From Myxococcota bacterium (GTDB lineage Bacteria > Myxococcota_A > UBA9160 > UBA6930): a stretch of 64,000 nt of DNA. Each line of letters starts with the position of its first letter. Position 1 is the stretch's first letter. This document shows positions 41,623 to 49,784 of the stretch, in pieces. A program made the position numbers and the translations under genes. The stretch covers positions 111,412-175,411 of the forward strand of contig JANQFK010000046.1 of NCBI GenBank assembly GCA_028277885.1. Direction: 5' to 3'. The notes under the pieces were generated by a model that was not told the origin of the DNA, did no database searches, and saw only the letters and a program-made list of their open reading frames with translations.

Positions 41623-42030
41623 TCAGTGGACGGTGGGGCCCGCGCCGGGCGGACCGCCGGAGAGGGCGTGGCTGCGCAGCGCCTCGAGGGGGACCACCTC
41701 GAGCGCGGACTCGTGGGTGGCCTCGAGGTCGACGAAGGGAGCGACGCCCGCCTGGAAGGCCTCGAGCCAGCGGCTCGCGCACAGGCACCAGCGGTCCCCC
41801 GGCCGCAGGCCCGGGAGGCCGGGCCCCGCCCTCGTGAGGTCGTTGCCGCGACTCGCCGAGAAGGCGAGGAAGTCGGCGGTGACCTGGGCGCAGACGACGT
41901 GGCGGCCGCGGTCCTCGGGGCCGGTCTCGCAGCAGCCGGTGCGGTAGAAGCCTGTGAGGGGGTCGGTGGAGCAGTCCTGGAGGGGCCGCCCGAGCACGTT
42001 GCGGGCCCCGGGGCGCCGTCGTTCCTGCAT
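41623..42030 (-). CDS. DUF2237 family protein
   Basis: 135 residues. The family pattern is clear: NVLGRPLQDCSTDPLTGFYR, then CCETGPEDRGRHVVCAQVT, FLAFSASRGNDL, and GDRWCLCASRW. Conserved Cys residues suggest a metal or redox site. ATG at 42030 is chosen at the start of homology. The function is unknown. The photolyase stub just downstream on the same strand suggests it was once in an operon with a DNA photolyase. Confidence 0.88.
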   Translation of the reverse strand: MQERRRPGARNVLGRPLQDCSTDPLTGFYRTGCCETGPEDRGRHVVCAQVTADFLAFSASRGNDLTRAGPGLPGLRPGDRWCLCASRWLEAFQAGVAPFVDLEATHESALEVVPLEALRSHALSGGPPGAGPTVH

Positions 42031-42103
42031 CCCCCCAAAGCTACCTATGGGGGGTCGGCGCTCCAGGCCGCGCTCGCCGCCCGGCTGCTCCATACTCGGG
42101 GCC

Positions 42104-43495
42104 ATGTCTCGCTGGGCAGCTCTCGGGCTCCTCGCCCTCGCCGGGCTCGCCGCCCTGGCCGGGCTGCGCTGGGTCTCGGTGGCCGCGCCCGTCGGCACGG
42201 CCTTCGCCGCCCGGGTGACCTGCTCCCTCGCCCACGTCTCGGGCCAGCCCCTCGACGGGTTCCGGGACTACGTCGAGGCCGAGGTCTACCCCCTCCCTCG
42301 GCTGGGTCTCGAGCTCGCCGTCGAGGAGGACGGCGCGCGGGCGAGCTCCTTCGGCGGGATCTTCCGCGCGCGCGCGGTCCACCGGCGCGGTCTCGGCTGC
42401 ACCCTGCTCGTCGGGGGAGGGGAGGCCACGGCGGGTGCCGCCTCCGGAGTCGAGCCCGCGGCGCGTCGCACGAGCCCGTCGCTCCCCTGGCCCGAAGGGA
42501 AGGCCGGGCCCGCGGCGGCCCCGGCTCCCGCCGTCGCCGCCGCGCTCGAGCGCGCCTTCTCGGAGCCCGGTCCGCCGCTGCACCGGCGCACGAAGGCCGT
42601 GGTGGTGGCGCAGGACGGGCGCCTGGTCGCCGAGCGCTTCGCGCCGGGCTACGGGCCCGACACGCCCATGCTCTCGTGGTCGATGGCGAAGAGCGTCACC
42701 ATGGCGCTGATCGGTGCGCTGGTGCGCGAGGGAGCCTTCGACCCCGCGCGGCCCGCGCCGGTGCCCGAGTGGCGCGGTGCCGGCGACCCGCGCGGCGCCA
42801 TCACCCTCGACCACCTGCTGCGCCAGTCGAGCGGGCTCGACTGGGACGAGACCCTGAACGCCACCAGCGACGTCTCGCGCATGCTGTTCCTCGAGCCGGA
42901 CGCCGGCGCCTTCGCGGCGGCGGTTCCCCTCGCCGAGCCGCCCGACACGCGCTGGTACTACTCGAGCGGAACGTCGAACCTCGTGGCGCGCATCGTCCGC
43001 GACCACTTCGGTGGCGATCCGGTCGCCCAGGCGCGCGGCGCCCGCCGGCTGCTCTTCGAGCCCCTGGGCATCACCAGCGCCGTGCTCGAGCTCGACGCCT
43101 CGGGCAGCTTCATCGGCTCCTCCTTCGCGTTCCTGTCGGCGCGCGACTGGGCCCGCTTCGGCGAGCTCTTCCGGCGCGAGGGCGTCTGGAACGGGCGGCG
43201 CGTGCTGCCCGAAGGCTGGGCCGAGTACGCGCGGACGCCCACGCCGGCCGCGCCACGGGGCGAGTACGGCGCCCACTGGTGGCTGAACGCCGGGCCGCCC
43301 GGCGCTCCCGAGGAGCGGCGCTGGCCCGCCCTGCCCCCCGACACCTACGCGGCGCGCGGGCACAGCGGCCAGTGGGTCGTGGTGGTTCCGTCCGCGCGGC
43401 TGGTGGTGGTGCGCCTCGGCCTCACCACGCCGGACGTCGAGTCCCAGGACGGCACCGAGGCCCTGGTGGCCGAGCTGCTGCGCGCCCTCGACTAG
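42104..43495 (+). CDS. Secreted serine hydrolase, S12/6-aminohexanoate-dimer hydrolase-like
   Basis: 463 residues with an N-terminal signal-anchor (WAALGLLALAGLAALAGL). The S-x-x-K motif is SMAK at 193-196 in MLSWSMAKSVT, the second-motif Tyr is in WYYSSGTSN, and the third motif is GHSGQ. This combination is typical of NylB-like carboxylesterase/amidases rather than true beta-lactamases. The roughly 150 residues before the catalytic domain have no recognised fold. ATG at 42104 was chosen because the signal peptide starts there. It would act in the periplasm or at the cell surface on an unknown ester or amide. Confidence 0.87.
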   Translation: MSRWAALGLLALAGLAALAGLRWVSVAAPVGTAFAARVTCSLAHVSGQPLDGFRDYVEAEVYPLPRLGLELAVEEDGARASSFGGIFRARAVHRRGLGCTLLVGGGEATAGAASGVEPAARRTSPSLPWPEGKAGPAAAPAPAVAAALERAFSEPGPPLHRRTKAVVVAQDGRLVAERFAPGYGPDTPMLSWSMAKSVTMALIGALVREGAFDPARPAPVPEWRGAGDPRGAITLDHLLRQSSGLDWDETLNATSDVSRMLFLEPDAGAFAAAVPLAEPPDTRWYYSSGTSNLVARIVRDHFGGDPVAQARGARRLLFEPLGITSAVLELDASGSFIGSSFAFLSARDWARFGELFRREGVWNGRRVLPEGWAEYARTPTPAAPRGEYGAHWWLNAGPPGAPEERRWPALPPDTYAARGHSGQWVVVVPSARLVVVRLGLTTPDVESQDGTEALVAELLRALD

Positions 43496-43502
43496 CGGCG
43501 GC

Positions 43503-44483
43503 TCAGCAGTCCGGCGGGTTGCACAGGATGTCGAGGTGCATCCCGCACAGCGTGGCCTCGAGGGGCGTGAGCCACCGGTAGGTCGCGTTGTTGCGGCAGA
43601 AGAGCGGGGTCGTCTGGAGGAAGCTCGCCGTGGGGGCCGAGAACAGGAACTGGTTCAGGAACGGCGTCTCGTCCTTGAAGCAGAACGTGGTGGGCCGGGA
43701 GAGCGGACCGAAGCACGGGCACGAGACGAAGCCCTGGTCGGTGGTGTCCTGGATCCTCGCCCGGGCGGGGAGCTCCACCCCGTAGGCGATGGGCTGGAGC
43801 GCGAACGGGGCCGCCGGGCCCGTGAGCGTGCAGCCCTGCACGTCGATCTCGACACCGTCGCCCACGGCACCGATGGCGAGCTGGCTCACGTTGGCGACGG
43901 TGCAGTCCGAGATCTCGAGCAGGCTCTTCGCGCCCCCCGCCGGACCGGGCGGCCCCGCAGCCTCGATGCCGATGCCCACCAGCGAGCCGTCGGCGTTGCG
44001 GATGTTGCGGACCGTCACCTCGCGGACCGAGCCGTCGATGCGCCCATAGCGGATGCCGATCGCGCGCACCGGGCCCACCATCGCCGAGAGCCCGTCCACG
44101 GTCAGGTTCCGGATGTGTACCTCGGCGGCGGAGATCACGTCGATGGTGGGGCCGGACTGGCCCGCGGCGCTGATCACGACCGCGGTCTGGACGGCCCCGA
44201 CGCCCTCGATCGAGAGGGTGCGGTCGAGTCCGCCGTCGTTCACCACCACTTTCTCGAGGTAGAGGCCCGGGCAGATCTGCACCGTGGGCTCACCGAGGAT
44301 GAGGGCCTGGTTGACCCCGTCCTGGACGTTCGTGACCACGAGAGCAGCCTGGCCGGTGCAATCGGTGCCGGTCGGCTCGACCACGATGGGGGCGACGAAG
44401 GCGCGGGCGGAGGGGGCCAGGAGCGCCAGGCCCGACGACGCCGCGAGGAGCAGGACCAGCGAACGGAACGGAGCGCATCGCAT
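43503..44483 (-). CDS. Exported hypothetical protein with parallel beta-helix character
   Basis: 326 residues. A signal peptide (SLVLLLAASSGLALLAPSARA) precedes a region of repeated short strands with V-x-I-x-N/D turns (VHIRNLTVDGLS, SVREVTVRNIRNADG, LLEISDCTVANVS, GVEIDVQGCTLTG) that looks like a right-handed parallel beta-helix. The C-terminal 80 residues are Cys-rich and not repetitive. It resembles secreted right-handed beta-helix proteins whose ligands are usually polysaccharides. No catalytic motif is seen. It converges on the S12 hydrolase gene. Confidence 0.7.
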   Translation of the reverse strand: MRCAPFRSLVLLLAASSGLALLAPSARAFVAPIVVEPTGTDCTGQAALVVTNVQDGVNQALILGEPTVQICPGLYLEKVVVNDGGLDRTLSIEGVGAVQTAVVISAAGQSGPTIDVISAAEVHIRNLTVDGLSAMVGPVRAIGIRYGRIDGSVREVTVRNIRNADGSLVGIGIEAAGPPGPAGGAKSLLEISDCTVANVSQLAIGAVGDGVEIDVQGCTLTGPAAPFALQPIAYGVELPARARIQDTTDQGFVSCPCFGPLSRPTTFCFKDETPFLNQFLFSAPTASFLQTTPLFCRNNATYRWLTPLEATLCGMHLDILCNPPDC

Positions 44484-44635
44484 CTTCGGATCCTCGGCTG
44501 CATCTCACCGCCCGGCCCGGCCAGTATGGACCGCCGACGCCGCTGCTGTCACCCCTCGTCGCGCCGGCGGGGTAGCGGCTGCCGCGGGCGCCCGCCTACC
44601 ATCGCGTTCCCCCGAATCCAGCGAGGAGCCCCGAC

Positions 44636-45259
44636 ATGAAGCTCTACACCGGCCTCGGCCCCAACCCCCGCGTCGTCCGCATGTTCATGGCGGAGAAGGG
44701 GATCGAGATCCCCCTCCAGCCCGTCGACCTGATGGTCGGCGAGAACCGCCAGGCCGCCCACGTGGCGCGCAACCCGTCGGGCCAGCTGCCCTGCCTCGAG
44801 CTCGACGACGGCAGCCACCTCGCCGAGATCACCGCGATCTGCGAGTACCTGGAGGACAAGCACCCGACGCCGCCGCGGATCGGCGCGACGCCCGAGGAGA
44901 AGGCGGAGACGCGGATGTGGGTGCGCCGCATCGACCTCAACATCATCGAGCGGCTCGCCGACGGCTTCCGCTTCGCCGAGGGGCTGCCGATCTTCAAGGA
45001 GCGCATCCACACCATCCCCCAGGCCGCCGACGACCTGAAGGCGATCGCGCGGGAGAAGCTCGAGTGGCTGGACGGCCTGATCGAGGGCCGCGAGTTCATC
45101 GCGGGGGACCGCTTCACCCTGGCCGACATCCTGCTGTTCGCGTTCCTCGAGTTCGCCGCCACCGTGGGCCAGCCCCTGGACCCCAGGAACCAGAACCTGG
45201 TGAAGTGGTACGAGCGCGTCGCGGCGCGCCCGAGCGTCGAAGCCAGCAAGCATGCCTGA
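44636..45259 (+). CDS. Glutathione S-transferase
   Basis: 207 residues with the two GST domains. The thioredoxin-like N-domain is KLYTGLGPNPRVVRMFMAEKG with cis-Pro in SGQLPCLELDDG and the Glu/Ser pair in HLAEITAICEYL. A helical C-domain contains FIAGDRFTLADILLF, the N-capping box of GSTs. ATG at 44636 follows GCGAGGAGC. It overlaps the SDR start by eight bases. The two enzymes probably share one substrate pathway, for example detoxification of an electrophile. Confidence 0.93.
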   Translation: MKLYTGLGPNPRVVRMFMAEKGIEIPLQPVDLMVGENRQAAHVARNPSGQLPCLELDDGSHLAEITAICEYLEDKHPTPPRIGATPEEKAETRMWVRRIDLNIIERLADGFRFAEGLPIFKERIHTIPQAADDLKAIAREKLEWLDGLIEGREFIAGDRFTLADILLFAFLEFAATVGQPLDPRNQNLVKWYERVAARPSVEASKHA

Positions 45260-45953
45260 GCGGGTCTGCGTGGTGGCGGGGGTCGGGCCCGGCAACGGGA
45301 CCGCCTTCACCCGGCGCTTCGCCCGGGAGGGCTACCGCGTCGCCATGCTGGCCCGCAGCGCCGAGCGCCTCGACAAGCTCGCGGCCGAGGTCCCGGGCGC
45401 CCGGGGCTGGGCGATCGACATCGCCGAGCGCGACGCCGTGGTGGAGACCTTCGAGCGCATCCGGGCGGACCTCGGCCCGGTGGACGTGCTGGTCCACAAC
45501 GCCGCCGGCGGCGCCTTCAACGAGTTCATGGACCTGCTCCCGGAGACGCTCGAGCTCACCTTCCGGATCAACATGCTGTCGCTGCTGCACTGCGGGCAGG
45601 CCGCGGTGCCCCAGATGCTCGAGCGCGGGGGCGGCGCCATCGTGGTGATCGGGAACACCTCGGCCTGGCGGGGCAAGGCGGGCTACGCGGGGTTCGCCCC
45701 CACCAAGGCGGGCCAGCGCATCCTCGCCCAGTCGATGGCGAGGAGCCTGGGCCCCCAGGGCATCCACGTCGCCTACCTCGTGGTGGACGCCGTGATCGAC
45801 GTGCCCTGGGCCCGGAAGGCCTTCGCCGACCGCCCCGACGAGTTCTTCGCCCAGCCCGACGCCATCGCCGACGCGGTCTGGCACGTGGCGCACCAGGAGC
45901 GCTCGGCCTGGACCTTCGAGATGGACCTGCGGCCGTTCGCGGAGAGCTGGTAG
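45252..45953 (+). CDS. Atypical SDR with Phe in place of the catalytic Tyr
   Basis: 233 residues. The cofactor motif is GVGPGNG at 10-16, a variant of the SDR Gly motif, and HNAAG at 82-86 stands for NNAG. The Y-x3-K position is F148-A-P-T-K152, so the usual proton-donating Tyr is missing. SDRs with a GxGPGxG opening and a Phe here form a recurrent subgroup of unknown activity. The start overlaps the GST gene's stop, so expression is coupled. It may bind NAD(P) and act as a regulator, or use another residue. Confidence 0.85.
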   Translation: MPERVCVVAGVGPGNGTAFTRRFAREGYRVAMLARSAERLDKLAAEVPGARGWAIDIAERDAVVETFERIRADLGPVDVLVHNAAGGAFNEFMDLLPETLELTFRINMLSLLHCGQAAVPQMLERGGGAIVVIGNTSAWRGKAGYAGFAPTKAGQRILAQSMARSLGPQGIHVAYLVVDAVIDVPWARKAFADRPDEFFAQPDAIADAVWHVAHQERSAWTFEMDLRPFAESW

Positions 45954-46040
45954 GCGAGGAAGGGGAGGCCGGGCGGCGCCGGGGGCGGAGCGGCGCGCAC
46001 GCTGCGCCGGCGCCGTGGCGCGCTAGCATCCAGGCCGGCG

Positions 46041-46352
46041 GTGGCGCAGGCGGAAGCTGGGGCGGTGCGGGACGCGAAGGACCCGGAACGCATTCAATGG
46101 CGACGGATCGTGGCGGGCAGCCGGCGCGACTTCGACCGGCTCTTCGACACGTACCAGCCACGGGTCTACGCCTACTGCCTGCGCCGGCTCCGCACCCGCG
46201 AGGCGGCCGAGACCGCGACCCGCCGGATCTTCCTCGACCTCGCCCGGGCCCTCCACCAGGAGCCTCCGGACTCGGTGCTCGCCTGGATCTTCCGGCGGAC
46301 CCGGCGGGAGGTCGCGCGACGGCCTCGCCGCATCCCCGTCCGTAGCCGCTAG
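46041..46352 (+). CDS. Stand-alone sigma-70 region 2-like protein
   Basis: 103 residues from GTG 46041. The sequence from WRRIVAGSRRDFDRLFDTYQ to RIFLDLARALHQEP and AWIFRRTRREVARR follows ECF sigma region 2 (core-binding and -10-recognising). It stops before region 4, and no region 4 coding is seen downstream. The tail is only a short Arg-rich stretch. It could be a truncated ECF sigma, or a real one-domain protein that binds core polymerase or DNA. A consensus CRP site and the caspase-like operon lie just downstream. Confidence 0.7.
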   Translation: MAQAEAGAVRDAKDPERIQWRRIVAGSRRDFDRLFDTYQPRVYAYCLRRLRTREAAETATRRIFLDLARALHQEPPDSVLAWIFRRTRREVARRPRRIPVRSR

Positions 46353-46417
46353 AGCATCGGCCCCTCCGTGGGATCCTCCCCTCGTAACGTCGTTTCCTTG
46401 CAGATCAGGCACCTTTT

Positions 46418-46433
46418 TGTGACCCAGGTCACA
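46418..46433. promoter_or_regulatory. Consensus CRP/Vfr-type binding site
   Basis: TGTGA-CCCAGG-TCACA is a perfect match to the CRP consensus TGTGA-N6-TCACA and is preceded by a T-run. It lies 65 bases before the GTG of the small gene that heads the caspase-fusion operon, and 66 bases after the sigma-like gene. Control of the operon by a cAMP- or other nucleotide-responsive CRP homologue is inferred. Confidence 0.7.
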
Positions 46434-46497
46434 GACCCGGGGGGTCTCCGCACGGCAGGCTCCTCGCCGCGCCCGACTGTTCTCGGACGGGGGAACC

Positions 46498-46704
46498 GTG
46501 TCGCAGCCTGCCAAGGCGTTTCGCAAGGCCAAGAAGCCGCGCTCCCGGAAGCGCGACCGCGAGGTCGCGGAGGCCGCGGAGCTGCGTGAGTTCCTGGAGG
46601 ACGACGCAGCCGAGGACGCCGAGCCGGGCTTCCGTGAGCGCCTCCGGGAGGAGTGCTGGCAGATCCTCCAGCGGACCCGGGGAGGCGACACCTCCGACTC
46701 CTGA
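46498..46704 (+). CDS. Small hypothetical charged protein
   Basis: 68 residues from GTG 46498. The N-terminus is very basic (KAFRKAKKPRSRKRDREV), then an acidic helix (LREFLEDDAAEDAE) and a final amphipathic part with ECWQILQRT. There is no signal peptide. The stop is four bases before the GTG of the caspase-like gene, so the two are almost certainly cotranscribed. No family was recognised. Confidence 0.6.
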   Translation: MSQPAKAFRKAKKPRSRKRDREVAEAAELREFLEDDAAEDAEPGFRERLREECWQILQRTRGGDTSDS

Positions 46705-46708
46705 GGGC

Positions 46709-49054
46709 GTGCGGCCCGGCCGCCCGCGGCGCCTCGCCACCCTGCTGCTCGGGGGCGCCCTCACGGCCGCGCACTGCCCCGGCGCGGGCCCGGGGCCCCC
46801 CGCGGCCACCTGGGGACCGGACTCGCCGCCGGGCGAGCTGCACGCGCTGCTGCTGAACGGGGGCGGCGCCCGGCGCATCAACTACTTCTCCCACCTCGAG
46901 CACCTGCGCAAGCTGCTGGGCGTGCTCGCCGGCGCCGGGGTGGCGCCGGCGCGCATCACCGTGTTCAGCGCCGACGGCGCCGACCCCGCCACGGACCTCG
47001 CCACCCTCGACGCGCCGCCGGACCCGAGCCTGTGGCTGCTCCCCAGGAAGCTCGCGGAGCGACTGCGGCGGCCCATCCGCTACGTCGACTCCGCCATCGA
47101 GGGCTTCGCGCTGCGGCCGGCCACGCGCCCGGCGCTGCGCCGCTGGTTCGAGCGCGAGGGGCGCCGGCTCGAGCCGGGCGACACGCTGCTGCTCTACGTC
47201 ACCGACCACGGCACGAAGAACGAGGACGACCTCCGGGACAACCGGATCAGCCTGTGGGGCCAGTCGCTCGCCGTGGGCGAGCTGCGGGTGCTGCTGGCGC
47301 GCCTCGACCCGGGCGTCCGCGTCGTGCTGTGGATGTCCCAGTGCTTCTCGGGATCCTTCGCCAACGCGATGTGGCCCGATGCCGACCCCGGCGGCCTGCC
47401 ACCGGGCAACGTGTGCGGCTACTTCTCGGTGCCTCCCGACCGCCGGGCCACCGGCTGCTACCCCGAGACCTTCCTGGCCGGGGGCGTCGGCCACTCGGAC
47501 CGGATGCTCGAGGCCCTGGCCACGGCCCCGCGCCTCCCGGCCGCCCACCGCAGCGTGCTCGTCACCGACCGCAGCCCCGACGTGCCGAACACCACGAGCG
47601 ACTTCTTCCTGAAGGAGCGCGTCGAGCGCCGCGCCGACGCCGAGGGGCGCGCGGCCTCGGCGCGGATCGACGAGCTGCTCGAGGCGGCGCTCGCCGACCC
47701 CCGCCCCTGGCAGGACGAGCTCGCCGTGCTCGACCGCCTCGGCCGGTCCTTCGGCTTCGCGAGCTCGCGCTCGATCCGGGAGCAGGCCTCTGAGGAGATC
47801 CAGCTCCGGCGGCTCGCGCGCCAGCTCGACACCTGGGCGGAGCGCTGGGAGGCCGCCCTCGAGGACCTGCGCCGCGCGAACCTGCGGCGCTTCGCGGCCG
47901 CCCACCCGATCTGGGAGGAGAAGATCGCGACGCGCAGCGTGCGCGAGCTGATCCCGAGCCTGCGCGCCCTCGAGCGCGAGGCGCTGCTCGGCGCGCTGGT
48001 GCCCTTCACCCGGGCGAGTGCCGAGACCGACGCGCGTCTCGAGGACCTGCACCGCAGGGCCCGCGAGGCGCGGGAGGCCGGCTACCGCGCCGAGGTGCGC
48101 CTCGCGGCGCTGCTCCGCATGCGCGTGCTGCTGACCCGCATCGCGGGCCGCCATCAGCTCGCGCACGAGGGGACGGCCGCGGAGCGCGATGCGCTCGCGC
48201 GCCTCGAAGCGTGCGAGGATCTCGCCTTCGGCCAGGCGGCGGAGGCGTCGCCCGCGTCCGGGCCGGAGCCGCCCCAGCCCTTCCCGAGCCTCGCCGAGGA
48301 GCGGCCGGTGCTCGAGGGGCTCGTGCCGGCCTGGCTGGGCATCGCCTACGGGCCCGTCGAGGCGGCGCGGCGCGAGCGCGAGGGGCTGCCGCCCGGCGCC
48401 GCCCTCGTGCGCGGCGTCACCCTGGGATCCCCCGCCGAGGAGGCCGGGCTGCGCGAGGCCGACGTCGTGCTCGGCCCGCCCGGTGCCGACTTCCAGGAGC
48501 CCGGCTCGGTGCGCGAGTGGACCCTGCGCGGCGAGGTCGGGGCGCCCCAGCCGCTGCGCGTGCGGCGTGACGGCGAGGAGCTCGCGGTGCTCGTCCGCCT
48601 GCGCGCCCCTTCGCTGAAGCTCCCCCGCCTCGGCGAGCGCCCCCGCCTCGGCGACCCGGCGCCCCCAACCGCGCTCGAGCTCGTGCGCGGCGGTCCCCCT
48701 GCGCCCGGGAGCCCGCAGCTGCTCTTCTTCTGGTCGGCGTGGTGCGAGACCTGCCGGGAGGCGCTCCCGGCGCTGCGTGCTCTCGAGCGGGAGCGGGGCG
48801 TCCCGGTGGTGGCGATCACCGAGGACGGCGCCGAGACCGTGGAGCGCCTCCTCGCCGGGGCGGTGGAGCCCCTGCCCGGGCGGATCGCCCTCGACCCGCG
48901 CCGCGCCGCCCACCGCGGGTTCGGCGTGAGCGGCCTGCCGACCTTCGTGTGGGTGGACGCGGACGGCCGGGTGGCGGGCTACCAGGTGGGCTACGAGGCC
49001 GGCAGCCGGCTGCCCGGGCCGGGCGAGCCGGGTCCCGGCGAGCCACGTCCCTAG
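46709..49054 (+). CDS. Exported caspase/C13-like - PDZ - thioredoxin-like fusion protein
   Basis: 781 residues. GTG 46709 is chosen because it gives a signal peptide (RPRRLATLLLGGALTAA) and follows the small gene by four bases; the longer frame overlaps that gene. Domain 1 (about 40-300) has a caspase/legumain-like dyad: His167 in LLLYVTDHGTKN and Cys212 in VVLWMSQCFSGSF. A charged helical region (about 305-510) follows. Domain 2 (about 540-632) is PDZ-like (AWLGIAYGP, VTLGSPAEEAGLREADVVLG). Domain 3 (about 645-765) is TlpA/thioredoxin-like with WCETC (Cys679, Cys682) and cis-Pro GLPTF. The combination is unusual and suggests a periplasmic protease under redox control. The whole reading frame is intact. 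Confidence 0.85.
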   Translation: MRPGRPRRLATLLLGGALTAAHCPGAGPGPPAATWGPDSPPGELHALLLNGGGARRINYFSHLEHLRKLLGVLAGAGVAPARITVFSADGADPATDLATLDAPPDPSLWLLPRKLAERLRRPIRYVDSAIEGFALRPATRPALRRWFEREGRRLEPGDTLLLYVTDHGTKNEDDLRDNRISLWGQSLAVGELRVLLARLDPGVRVVLWMSQCFSGSFANAMWPDADPGGLPPGNVCGYFSVPPDRRATGCYPETFLAGGVGHSDRMLEALATAPRLPAAHRSVLVTDRSPDVPNTTSDFFLKERVERRADAEGRAASARIDELLEAALADPRPWQDELAVLDRLGRSFGFASSRSIREQASEEIQLRRLARQLDTWAERWEAALEDLRRANLRRFAAAHPIWEEKIATRSVRELIPSLRALEREALLGALVPFTRASAETDARLEDLHRRAREAREAGYRAEVRLAALLRMRVLLTRIAGRHQLAHEGTAAERDALARLEACEDLAFGQAAEASPASGPEPPQPFPSLAEERPVLEGLVPAWLGIAYGPVEAARREREGLPPGAALVRGVTLGSPAEEAGLREADVVLGPPGADFQEPGSVREWTLRGEVGAPQPLRVRRDGEELAVLVRLRAPSLKLPRLGERPRLGDPAPPTALELVRGGPPAPGSPQLLFFWSAWCETCREALPALRALERERGVPVVAITEDGAETVERLLAGAVEPLPGRIALDPRRAAHRGFGVSGLPTFVWVDADGRVAGYQVGYEAGSRLPGPGEPGPGEPRP

Positions 49055-49083
49055 GCCGGGGACTGCCGGTAGACTGGGCCGCC

Positions 49084-49782
49084 ATGGACGACCTGCCCGC
49101 CTTCGGCCTGGCCAACACCATCACCGGCTTCGCGACGCTCTTCTCGGGCTGCACCTGCCTGGTGCTGGCCCACGGGATCGCGCGCCACCCGGCGCGCTGG
49201 CACTTCGTCTACTGGACCCTCGTCGTGACCGGCGTCTTCACCATCACGCTGCACGGCTTCGGCGAGACCAACGCGGTGCTGGGGCCGCGCTGGTTCTGGG
49301 CGTTCCTCGACACGGGCAGCAACATCGTGGTGGCCTGGGCGCTCGCTCTCGCGGTGCTCGGCGACTACTACGGCGAGGAGGCGCAGAGCCGCGGCCGCCT
49401 GCTCCTGACCGGGGCCATGCTGGCCGGCGTCGCCTGGCACTTCGTCGACAAGCTGCCGTCCACGGAGCGTCGCTACCTGTTGCCCCTCGGCGAGTGGGGC
49501 GGCTTCTACCCGGGCGAGACCTGCCTGATCCTGCTCTCCTGGACGGTGGTGGGCCTGTTCGCCGCGCGTCGCAGCCTCATCCCCGCGCCGGCCCGGCCCC
49601 TGCTCTGGCTGGTCTTCGTGCTGTTCTTCCTCGGCATGCTGCTCGCCACGGCGCGCAACGACGTGGTGCTCTTCCCGTTCCTGGCCCTGCACGCGCTCTG
49701 GCACCTGGTGGGTGCCTTCGCGTTCATGGTGCTCTGGGGCTTCAACCACGTGCGGTTCGGCGCGGAGGCGCAGCGGACCTAG
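49084..49782 (+). CDS. Seven-helix membrane protein, CREST/ceramidase-like
   Basis: 232 residues with about seven hydrophobic helices. Possible active-site residues of the CREST superfamily are present: LHGFGETN in one helix, FLDTGSN, HFVDKLP, and HALWH (H-x3-H) in the last helix. CREST members include alkaline ceramidases and other metal-dependent membrane amidases. The match is by pattern only and is weak. ATG 49084 is used. The following glycosyltransferase starts two bases after the stop, so they form an operon. Confidence 0.6.
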   Translation: MDDLPAFGLANTITGFATLFSGCTCLVLAHGIARHPARWHFVYWTLVVTGVFTITLHGFGETNAVLGPRWFWAFLDTGSNIVVAWALALAVLGDYYGEEAQSRGRLLLTGAMLAGVAWHFVDKLPSTERRYLLPLGEWGGFYPGETCLILLSWTVVGLFAARRSLIPAPARPLLWLVFVLFFLGMLLATARNDVVLFPFLALHALWHLVGAFAFMVLWGFNHVRFGAEAQRT

Positions 49783-49784
49783 GC

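Noticed and set aside
46586..46708. ATG 46586 as the start of the caspase fusion
   Set aside because: It would overlap the upstream small gene by about 120 bases and bury the signal peptide. GTG 46709 fits spacing and signal peptide.
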